DNA from: Triatoma infestans
Taxonomy: Eukaryota; Arthropoda; Insecta; Hemiptera; Reduviidae
DNA: 64,000 nucleotides
Assembly: GCA_011037195.1 (NCBI GenBank)
Contig: JAAEAF010001067.1
Location: 62,001-126,000, forward strand
Direction: 5' to 3'
Shown here: positions 56,031-64,000 of the stretch, piece by piece
Position numbering within the stretch: position 1 is the first letter of the stretch
Layout: every line of letters begins with the position of its first letter
Position numbers and translations under genes: made by a program
The notes under the pieces: generated by a model
The model's database searches: none
Told to the model about the DNA's origin: nothing
Seen by the model: only the letters and a program-made list of their open reading frames with translations

Positions 56031-56269
56031 TTATATCTATTTTTCTGTTTATTTTCTTATTATTGCTTCTTCTAATTGGATAACCACGGAACCCTGCGAG
56101 CAATCTTTGGAAAACAACCAAACTATTAACTACTTTACATTGCAACAGAGAAGAACATTTTGACGCACCAATTATTTATTTTAATATCATCCCGAATGTT
56201 CCATTTACTTATACTGGTTAATTTGAATTAATTTGAACCATTTACACAGCCAATAGTATTTATTTTATT

Positions 56270-57043
56270 TATTGATATACCAACGTTTCGTGCACTTAAC
56301 GTGCCATTATCAAGGAGTACATTTCTCTTACATTCTGAAAAATTTTTTTTATATACATATTATATATATTTTTGTTAAACTAGGTTTTACAACGTTACTA
56401 TTGAAATCCAACAAACTAATTACCTTGTAAATTATTGTATTAGTCGAGAGGCTTCGTCCATGATTAATAATTTATTTTTATATTTTTTTTTTCCCTATTC
56501 TTATTTTATGCTGAAAATGTAACTCAAAGAGTCTTGTCAGTATTGAATTATTTATTTAAATATGATGTCGATTGTATGTTAGCCTCAGTATATGAGAGCA
56601 CCACGTGGTTACTTTATGGAAAAGAATAGTTATGCCTGTATTAATTATGATTCGAGTTTACCATGGCCTGTAGACAGGAGTAAAAATAAATTACTATTTT
56701 TTTTTTTTTTAATTTTGGTTAATTATGTATTATGAATTTTAATTTTAAAGAAAAACTTACTGAGAATAGTACTACACCATGCTCCGATCGGCTCTCGTGG
56801 TGGACTAACTGAAGTGAGCCGTGTTCTATAATTAGACGACTGTGTGTTCGTTATACTGGTCAGTATTATATATCTTTTTGAATATATTCGAATGTGGGAT
56901 ATTTTGCTGTTAATTTTATGTATATAAATATTATTATGCTTAAAAATGTGATGTAATAATTATTATGTAATTTTTATTATATCAGCGAAGATTTAAATTT
57001 ATTTAGTGTCATCTGTAACATGTGAAGGTTATATGTTATAAGG
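56270..57043 (-). mobile_element. PLE 3' untranslated region and end
   Basis: A+T-rich trailer below the ORF at 57,044. At its far end (56,274-56,320, minus strand) comes CTTGATAATGGCACGTTAAG, TGCACGAAACGTTGGTATA and then an AATAAATAAAATAAATA tail. The TTGATAA + hairpin + GAAACGTTGGTAT block is the same as in both arms of the palindrome at 7,569. It resembles a hammerhead whose CTGANGA core has changed to TTGATAA. Confidence 0.65.
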
Positions 57044-57769
57044 TTAGCTGTTATTAGTTATATTAATGAATTGTTTTATCAAATTAAGTGCACCATCGTA
57101 CATTGATACTTGAGAACACTCCTTTCTGTCATTTATTAATTTGTCTAAATTGGTAGCTATATGTATAGCCTCCAGCAGTTTCCTTTTATTTGTGTTCCTT
57201 TCCTTGTCAAGTATTGATGGATTGTTAAAATCAAAATTATGATTCGTCAGTCTATGATGCTTCATTAATGATGTTTCAGTTTGAGATTTGCTGGAGAGAG
57301 ACTTAATGTGTTGGTCTATTCTTGTGTTAAGAAAGTTTTTTGTATGTCCCACATATTTTTTTCCACATTCGCAATTCAAGCAGTACACAATTCCTGTTTG
57401 CTGTTGCACAGTTATTCTGTCTTTAAGCAGAGGTAAGAACGATTTTATTTTATTGTTCATTGTGTTAGTATATTTTATCTCATTAATATTAAATTTTTGA
57501 AAAATTCTGGTAATTTTTTTAGTGATGTCTGGAATATATGTTAATGCAAAATAATTCTGGCTTAACCGTGTTTCAGCCGTGTTAATATCTAAGTGTACTG
57601 TTTCATTGTTAGAATTATGTTCAGATGTGTTTTTTTGTAGTACTGCTTGAGACCAGTTTTTTTGAACTAATTTATTCGGATATGCATTTTCTGTTAAGAT
57701 ATGCTTAACTTTATCTTTTATTTCATTGTAGAATTGTGGATCAGTTAAGCTGATTCCATTTACTACCAA
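57044..57769 (-). CDS. Penelope-like element, C-terminal RT linker and GIY-YIG endonuclease, open frame
   Basis: 241 codons are open to a stop at 57,044. The first half has FYNEIKDKVKHILTENAYPN (the N-G-Y-P type motif of the RT-endonuclease linker), YIPDITKKITRIFQKFNINE and LLKDRITVQQQTGIVYCLNC. The GIY-YIG domain follows: GIVYCLNCECGKKYVGHTKN, FLNTRIDQHIKSL, then SLMKHHRLTNHNFDFNNPSI and KLLEAIHIATN. Q-T-G-I-V-Y, Y-V-G, R and the late E and N-L positions fit the endonuclease. The start is probably not a true start: RT is missing upstream at about 57,770, so this is a 5'-truncated copy that has kept its frame and is younger than the PLE at 38-40 kb. Confidence 0.85.
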   Translation of the reverse strand: MVVNGISLTDPQFYNEIKDKVKHILTENAYPNKLVQKNWSQAVLQKNTSEHNSNNETVHLDINTAETRLSQNYFALTYIPDITKKITRIFQKFNINEIKYTNTMNNKIKSFLPLLKDRITVQQQTGIVYCLNCECGKKYVGHTKNFLNTRIDQHIKSLSSKSQTETSLMKHHRLTNHNFDFNNPSILDKERNTNKRKLLEAIHIATNLDKLINDRKECSQVSMYDGALNLIKQFINITNNS

Positions 57770-58185
57770 CCTCCTTACATACCAATTTACTACCTACATA
57801 TTTTCAGTAGTTATTGCATGCATTTCAGTAGTTATTTAGTTTTTACAAGCTTTTAACTTTATGCATTCCCTTTCTTCAAACTTAACCTATTCTTATTTGT
57901 ATAATGTACTCTTGAAACTTCCTAATTCCCCCTTATTAAAAATGCCTTGACAAAACACTGGCCACTTCGCACCACTATTAGAATTTAATTGTAAAATCTT
58001 CTTGAAACAGGCTACTTATTACACATCACTAATGCCTAATCATAATTTATAATAATTCCATTTTTGATATAACACAAACACATAGTACCATAACCTTATA
58101 AACCTCCTGCATACAATCAACAAGTGTAGTGCGTAACAGGAACATCAACTTGAAGTCAACTTTCTATTCGAACTTTGTAACTTTA
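57770..58185. other. Spacer, nothing recognised
   Basis: A duplicated ATTTTCAGTAGTTATT / ATTTCAGTAGTTATT at about 57,797-57,837. No gene. Confidence 0.4.
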
Positions 58186-58225
58186 CTCTGACGATGGGTG
58201 AAAATCCGAAACTGGTCAGAAACAT
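58186..58225 (+). ncRNA. Hammerhead-like motif, isolated PLE tail
   Basis: CTGACGA (58,188-58,194), GGGT-GAAA-ATCC hairpin, GAAAC, TGGTC. The layout is the same as at 1,779, with the same extra T before stem II. Flanking sequence (ACTTTACTCTGACGATGGGT) is that of a PLE tail, but no PLE coding sequence lies directly upstream on this strand. Stem I is weak (2 pairs). Confidence 0.5.
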
Positions 58226-58620
58226 CAAAAATATGCATGTTGCTACAGATAAAATCCCAGATGTTATCCAGCATCATATTCAAAAATACCTTTACTATGT
58301 ACTATCTAACCTTAACAAAAAAATCAAAATTTAATTAAAAAGTAAGATAACTTTATAAAGAAAAGATAAGTTTTATATTGCAAAAGATAGCTTTATATTG
58401 TAAAAGTCGAAAATAAATATTACGATCATATATTGATTTAGTTCAAGTGATGGGTACAGACTGCAAAAAAAAATACCTGAAGAATACGCTGGAGAAAGGG
58501 TGATCTATTCTTGACTTTTACTGTGGAAATTCAAGTTCTATTTCTTTCTTCAAATGAGGTTACTATCGCCCACCTGAATCATACCCTTGCCCGATTTGAG
58601 AATTACTGGCACATACGACA
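58226..58620. other. Spacer, nothing recognised
   Basis: A+T-rich. A small direct repeat TTTATATTGCAAAAGATAG at about 58,370-58,405. Confidence 0.4.
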
Positions 58621-58624
58621 GAAT

Positions 58625-58795
58625 GCTATAATAACTGAAATGGCACTTCAGAGGTAAGCCTCTGACCAAAAATCCAAAATTCCGAGTTTCAAGAAAGTGA
58701 GTAAACCGGAAGTGAGTTTTTACTGAAGTTTTCTCCATAAAAATACCGACGAATTTCATTAAATTTTATTTTACTAACTATAAGTATAGAGATCA
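58625..58795 (+). repeat. R3 fragment (last module)
   Basis: AACTGAAATGGCACTTCAGA, ATTCCGAGTTTCAAGAAA, AAACCGGAAGTGAG (58,690) and ACGAATTTCATTAAATTT match the last third of R3 in order. Confidence 0.75.
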
Positions 58796-59930
58796 GTCAC
58801 TTTTGTTAGAAACTTTGATATTAATCAAAAGTTGGTTTGATCCCAACTGATGGACGTGACAATAATGTTTGGCCTGCGATAAAATCCACTCGATGTACTA
58901 TCTACGTTATGCTCTGACCAAGCGGCTTTTTGCACGAGCGCGAGAACGGGATACAACCTCCCAGGTACAGCGTGGCCACTAGGAGACTTGCGCAAAGCCC
59001 CTGGGCAGCCAAGGTCCAAGAGACATGCTGACCTTTCGAGTAACTTGTTTCCAACCAGGGAAAAAAAGAATTTAGAACTTCTATCCAAAACAGAGTGTAT
59101 AAACTCCATTCATTAAAAAAATGGAAACCAGAGAAAGTCGTACTCTAAACCGGCCTAAACTGCACTGCGTCCGCCACCGCGAAACGGATTCGGATAGACT
59201 TTTAGCCTACTTGTGCTATCGTCGAGGCACACACCCATCTACAGGAATGAGGGAGGTACGGATCCAAAACATTTTCGAAATGTTTGTATATATTTCAAGA
59301 TAAAAATCTTTGAATATTTTAAAAATATTATTAGCTTTTTATAAATAAATTTCTGAGAAAGACGGACCATGCAAACCATAAATTACAGAACTAAAAATTA
59401 TATAAATACCCTCCTTGTGCGAAAAAAGATGGTTAAAAAAAGGGTTCGGACAATATTTTGGCTAGGTGACAAATGAATGGGTGAGAGGTGTTGCATGGTG
59501 ATCTAGTTGCCTAAGTCAGCTGATCTCCTGCCAGATGTTTCACAACTCTAATAACCTTCTCTACGGCCAGGTTATACAAACTATAAAGGCACACCTACCT
59601 AACTACTAGTCCCTATAACACTAGAATATTTCTAATGAACTATAAATTTTAATGAACATAATTTTTGATTAGTTAATTTATTACAGCACAAACAGCAACC
59701 AACTTGTTATTTTGAAATTGTTTATAAACAATTAATATATTTAAGTAATTTGGTTCTTTCACCATGATAAAAAGTAAAACATTCCGGAATATTACGGTCT
59801 TCTTTTTCATCATATTTAATTCCTGTCTGCACTTATTAGATTTTCGAAAAGAGTTCTGGATAACTAATAAAATACATGTTTTCAGTGGTAATAAAGGGAA
59901 CTTCAAACTTGAAAATCTCCCAGAAGAGAT
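58796..59930. other. Spacer, nothing firm
   Basis: A G+C-richer patch at 58,900-59,260 with short frames on both strands (58,825-59,109 minus; 59,121-59,303 plus). It could hold host or element exon scraps, but no domain is recognised. Confidence 0.35.
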
Positions 59931-59934
59931 TTAG

Positions 59935-60240
59935 GAAGTTTTCACTGACCCTACATGTATTTGCTCTGCCAGTCCACAAAATGTTGAACACATCATTTTG
60001 TACTGCCCTCTACCCGATCATATAAGACTGGTCTCCACAACTTAAAGATCTCATATGAAAAGTTCTGAAGGAGTTTTCAAATTTTATTAACTTAATTAAT
60101 TTTGATTTGTTAGTTAGTGCTTAGTTTCTTTGTATTTTGCTTTATTTCTGTTTTACTATGATCTATAATTTTCATTACCGAGCATGCTGTAAATAAACTC
60201 CTTCCCATAAGGGTTACTTTTGGCAAGAAAAAATAAACAC
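59935..60240 (+). pseudogene. LINE 3' end with C-terminal Cys/His finger
   Basis: The frame reads EVFTDPTCICSASPQNVEHI, then ILYCPLPDHIRL and a stop at about 60,043. C-x-C-x(8)-H-x(4)-C followed by P-L is the finger that ends many I/Jockey-type LINE proteins. A T-rich trailer with GAGCATGCTGTAAATAAACT follows to about 60,230. RT is absent, so it is a short 5'-truncated copy. Confidence 0.65.
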
Positions 60241-60865
60241 AGACCAATTTCTAAAAACCATTTTTTCGGAATCAGAGGACCTTGTAACGATTATTTCCGG
60301 TGTACAAGGTCGATTTCAAAAATTTGACACGATTACTTCCAGCAGTCAGAGAAAGTAAAAACGCTTCGTAAATATACATACTTGGTGGGCAGCGGCAATA
60401 TAGATATGTTGGTTTTTGGGAAATGCTAAGTACTGTCGTAACTACCTCTAGCCTACCAACAAGCCCCACTAATCCTGGTTGTAAAATTTACAGGTAAATC
60501 TAATGTCTTAACCCTCCCAGAACCTCAAAAAATGTTCAAAATAAAAGTAATAGCCTTTGAGAATGTATTTGTGTAAATAGTATGCGGAAATTAAAGAAAA
60601 TCGTCATTTTAACTGAAACAAAACTATCGAGTAAAGTGGCATCACATTCGGGTGAATTTTACCGAAACTTGCGTGTCTGATGAGATGTCTCAACGGAATA
60701 CCATGTTTGAGCTTACTGCTGTTTTTTCCTTATTTGATTAATTTTGTTCATACGCCCACACAACAAAACGCGAGGGAAAGTGGGAACAAAATGCTCAGGG
60801 AATCTCAGACCATATTTGTGGCCAAAAATTGGTTTAGAAAATTGGCATGATCGCAAACCATTTTA
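60241..60865. other. Spacer, nothing recognised
   Basis: No coding or repeat signal noticed. Confidence 0.4.
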
Positions 60866-60869
60866 AAAA

Positions 60870-61560
60870 AAAAATCTGGTGTGAATCACTCACACAACTT
60901 TCTCTGGCCCAGTTTTCAAAATGTTAAGTGACAAACTTTAGAGTTAGTATACCAGATTTAATTAAATTCATCGATGTTTTTATGGAGAAAATCACAAAAC
61001 TGAAAAAACTGTTTAGTAAAGACATATTTCCGGTTTCATAATTTCTTGAAAACCGGCATTTTGGCAGGTTTATTTTTAATTATTTTGTCTAGATGGTAGA
61101 ATTGTATAACTAATATAGCACTTTAGAGGCAAACATAACCCTACCCCTGCCCCAAAAGCCCGCTTAAATGAGTTTACCAGGAGAAATGTTTCAAATAAAA
61201 GTTGTAGCTCTTTATATGAGTAATTCACATACTTAAAGAATTTCGTTGGAGCCGTTCTAGAAAAATAGCATAACATTGAAGAATACTTTTCAGTAAATAC
61301 GCACTTCCGGTATGATTTTCTTCAAACTCGGAATTTTAACAACATAGTTAATTCTAATTAAAATTATTTAGATGATATAAACTGAAATAGCACTTAAGAG
61401 CGCATCCTAACCCCGCCCCTCCCCCAAAAGTGCCCTTTTCCCGGGGGAATGTTTCAAATAAAAATTGTAGATCTTTGTATGTGTAGTATGCATTCAAGTT
61501 AATGTAAGAAAGTATATGTAAGTTTAAAGAAAATCATTGGAGCCGTTTTTGAGAAAATTG
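60870..61560 (-). repeat. Partial R3 copy
   Basis: Begins CTGGTGTGAATCACTCACAC and ACTTTCTCTGGCCCAG, the R3 3' end reversed. Three modules can be followed, with C-rich blocks near 61,140 and 61,405, TTTCCGGTTT at 61,028 and ACTTCCGGT at 61,304. The 5' part with the (GT)n stretch is missing; it ends against the RTE fragment at about 61,565. Confidence 0.85.
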
Positions 61561-61564
61561 GGTT

Positions 61565-62720
61565 AAGGAGAAAAGTAAAGTAGTATCAATAGCTCCAAAC
61601 AAACTGGTTCCAAAAAGAACTTCTCTACACTAGATAATATCCTAGTTATACAGCAACTTATCACAAAGTCATGTGAGGACAAGATCCCAGTCATTTTGCT
61701 CTTTATACGTAAATTTTGAAAAGGCTTTTGACAGAGTAAAAACAAAATCAGTTTTAAATGCTGTAAAACTTGTTGCTGTTCAGAAAATGTATTTAGATAT
61801 AGTTACCTTTGTTTATAAACACGCGAAACACTTTCCAAATGGATAATATATCACAAGATATTGCCGTGAAAAGAGGACTCAGACAGGGCGGCGTTCCTTC
61901 AGCAAAATATTCGATGCAGTCCTAGAAAGAATCTTCTCAAATCTAAAGTGGCATGAAAAGGGCATCTGCATCAATGGAGAATGGCTTAATAGCCTGAAAT
62001 TTGCTGATGATGTCGTCCTAATAGGTAAGAACAAAAAGAAATCCAGTTGATGTTAGAAGAAGTAATAACAGAATCTGATGAAATAGGATTAAATATAAAT
62101 TGTAAAAAGAGTTCTCATCTCCAGTAGTTATAGATCCTTCTTCACAATTTGTATACATAATCTTAGAGAAAATAGAAATAACTAACAGCTTTACATATTT
62201 AGGAGTTAGTATAAATAAAGATAATAACAATGATTAAGAAATAACAAAAAGAGTTTGTTTAGGTTAGAATAAATTTAATAGATATAAGCTATTATTTAAA
62301 TCAAAAGTAGATACAGAATATAAAATAAAACTATTCAATATGTATGTTCTCCCAGTAATGTTATATGGGTGTGAAACCTTGACTTATCATAGAAAAATGT
62401 GTGGAAAATAAGAACCACAGTAAGAAGTATTGCAAGAAGCACAATAGGTATCACAAGGGGAGAAAGGAAGAAAAAATAGTTTTGGAAAGAAAATGGAATT
62501 GGGCAAGCCATTTAATTATAACTAAAGATGGGAGATGGTCAAGAAATATCTTAGAGTGCTATCCAACAACCCTCAAGAGAAAGAAAGGAAGACCCAAAAT
62601 AGGATGGGAAGAAAAATTTAAGAAATCCTGCGGTATGAAATGGCATAGAGTGGCTCTAAATAACCGCGAATGGGATAGAATGAAAAGTGTGTATAAAGAG
62701 GTATGGCTTTATAAAGATTA
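61565..62720 (+). pseudogene. RTE-type reverse transcriptase, second copy
   Basis: Pieces: SKKNFSTLDNILVIQQLITK, FEKAFDRVKTKSVLNAVK (motif A, about 61,718), KRGLRQGG-type text, VLERIFSNLKWHEKGICING, LNSLKFADDVVLIG (FADD at 62,000-62,011), a thumb with YLGVSINK-type text, VLPVMLYGCETLTY and, in one open frame of about 106 codons (62,401-62,721), KWNWASHLIITKDGRWSRNI, KRKKGRPKIGWEEKF and a stop. The K-W-x-W-A-x-H and G-R-P motifs define RTE C-termini. There are several frameshifts. It is clearly a different RTE family from that at 15.8-19.3 kb. Confidence 0.85.
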
Positions 62721-63412
62721 AGAAACTATTAAGTGTGTAACTTAAATATTTTTTTTTTTCATACTGAAGTATCACTGCAGGATGAGCATTTATTAACTAC
62801 ATGTTCCATCGGAGATATTACATGTAATAGAAGATTATTTATATCAGGTTTAAGGTATAAATTGAATAGTATTGGGATTCGTGTAAATTATATAATCTAA
62901 TTATATATATATATAGTATTATGTAAGATTTAAAACTATGTAGAAGACTATTATTTCCGTTTTCATAAATAGATGCATAAAGTTTGTTTATTATATTAAC
63001 TTTGTTTTCATTGTAATTTTTGTCTATAATCACTTCGAAGATATAACAGTAAAATATGTTATAAATTTTTAAAGATAATATTTATTTTCAATCTGAACTC
63101 TAACCGAATAGGTCTCTACAATATATGTCGATTTGTTGCTATTAGCAAGTAAAAGTTGAATAATGTATATATATATATAAATATATATAAGCTGTGTAAG
63201 GTATTTATAATTTAAATAGTAAGCACACGATACAAGAAATTTCATAAATCCTTTTCCTCTCATACTAATCCCTAATACGATTTTTTTTCTGCCGTACAAT
63301 ACCGTAATTCTTCCCAACTACTCAAACGCCAGTGGCCTCGGGCCTCGTGATTTGCTATCCTCGAGTGGCAGTGGGAAGTATAGAGCCAGTTGGGAGTGAT
63401 ACAACTTGGTAT
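62721..63412. other. Spacer with (TA)n runs
   Basis: (TA)n at about 62,900-62,915 and 63,160-63,190. A G+C-richer block starts at about 63,300 and leads into the LTR. No gene. Confidence 0.45.
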
Positions 63413-63576
63413 TGTAACAACAGTTCTCCGCCCGGCCACCAGGTTTGCACCAAGTGGACCTTTCACTAGGGAGGCACACCCCCACTACACTAGGATTCTC
63501 CTACTCCACTACAGAGGGGAGAACTTTCACCGGCTAGACCCGCCTACTGGACACCATCCCTACCACCTCAGAATCG

Positions 63577-63585
63577 TATATAAGG
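63577..63585 (+). promoter_or_regulatory. TATA box of the putative LTR
   Basis: TATATAAGG lies in an otherwise G+C-rich stretch. A start would be expected about 30 bases on, near 63,608-63,620 (CGGAGAGAGAGAAGTACTCA). No mapping is possible from sequence alone. Confidence 0.55.
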
Positions 63586-63692
63586 GGCCATCCACGACCA
63601 GAATAATCGGAGAGAGAGAAGTACTCAGCGATTAGAAACTCTTCTAATAGTTTTGGCGCTAGCTAGGCAGGCCCTTAACTAACTTCTCAGAG

Positions 63693-63862
63693 CATCTGCG
63701 CTAGGCAAGAGAGCCAGGCCGTTTACTCATCCAGCGATCACCGTTTCAAGACATCTGCGCTAGGCAGGAGAGCCAGGCCGTTTGTTCGTACAACGATCAC
63801 CGATAAGTAGTGTGCGCTAGGCAAGAGGGCCAGGCCACTCTACTCGACGAGCGACGATTGAC
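63693..63862 (+). repeat. ~59-bp direct repeats in the putative LTR, three units
   Basis: The unit contains ATCTGCGCTAGGCAAGAGAG, CCAGGCCGTTT and CAGCGATCACCG. Units start at about 63,693, 63,752 and 63,812, the third being more diverged. They lie downstream of the TATA box, so they would be in the transcript. Confidence 0.85.
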
Positions 63863-64000
63863 AATCTGTGTCACTCCCTGAGCGAACAGATTGGTCATAG
63901 CAACCATTTACTGTATATGCTTTTCAGAATATATGTAACATTTTACTAAGTGTGCTTTGACATTTACTGGGTGTATTTTATTTGCAGAATCACGAATCCT

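Larger units (their letters stand above)
63413..64000 (+). mobile_element. Putative LTR retrotransposon 5' LTR, runs off the window
   Basis: It begins TGTAACAACAGTTCTCCGCC. Unlike its surroundings it is G+C-rich, with a TATA box at 63,577-63,585 and a block of three direct repeats. Composition returns to A+T-rich after 63,890. A TG start, a single strong TATA box about 165 bases in and a repeat-rich transcribed part fit U3-R-U5 of an LTR. The end, primer site and coding region must lie beyond 64,000, so this is a candidate only. Confidence 0.5.

Noticed and set aside
59121..59303. Possible host exon with a downstream GTACGG donor
   Set aside because: No matching acceptor, no conserved domain and no neighbouring exon could be identified.

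Overview
The window looks like a gene-poor, A+T-rich stretch of an arthropod nuclear genome, most likely an insect. That reading rests on what it carries: Penelope-like elements with GIY-YIG domains, RTE-, Jockey- and LOA/R1-type LINEs, Ty3/gypsy elements (one with a 297/17.6-like primer site), a mariner relic, a tRNA-derived SINE family, MITEs, satellites and microsatellites. I recognise no host protein-coding gene, rRNA, true tRNA gene or bacterial-type operon. A hemipteran is possible from the general repeat style, but I cannot support that from sequence alone.

Layout. 0-2 kb: broken Penelope-like element (PLE) with a GIY-YIG domain, a tandem-repeat tail and a hammerhead-like motif. 2.4-4.3 kb: palindromic element, SINE and a MITE. 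6.0-7.3 kb: ~106-bp satellite with higher-order structure. 7.6-8.0 kb: palindrome with a 13-bp target duplication. 9.5-10.6 kb: diverged copy of a ~1-kb dispersed repeat (called R3 here) split by a LINE ORF1 fragment. 11.3-23.5 kb: a nest of retroelements, comprising a 5'-truncated LINE with clean target duplications, an RTE element lying against a gypsy protease, gypsy gag split by a 582-bp repeat (R2), a primer binding site and an LTR. 23.9-24.5 kb: minisatellite plus SINE. 25.7-28.8 kb: LINE endonuclease split by a 1.7-kb foldback element. 29.3-31.9 kb: decayed gypsy element with LTRs, a SINE fragment and a PLE tail. 33.8-35.9 kb: Jockey-like pseudogene. 37.2-40.2 kb: PLE whose GIY-YIG domain is split by R3. 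43.4-45.1 kb: Jockey element with gag fused to late RT by deletion. 47.9-52.9 kb: nearly full-length LOA/R1-type LINE with endonuclease, RT and RNase H, broken by frameshifts. 53.3-54.2 kb: mariner pseudogene. 55-56 kb: R3. 56.3-57.8 kb: PLE C-terminal ORF, still open. 61.6-62.7 kb: second RTE. 63.4-64.0 kb: start of an LTR with a TATA box that runs off the window.

Nothing here works together as a pathway. The common thread is nested insertion. The most notable signal is a set of hammerhead-ribozyme-like motifs. They sit in PLE tails, near the end of one LINE, and, in mirror image, in the arms of palindromic elements that seem to be made from paired PLE ends. Most open frames in the window are relics or by-products of simple repeats.
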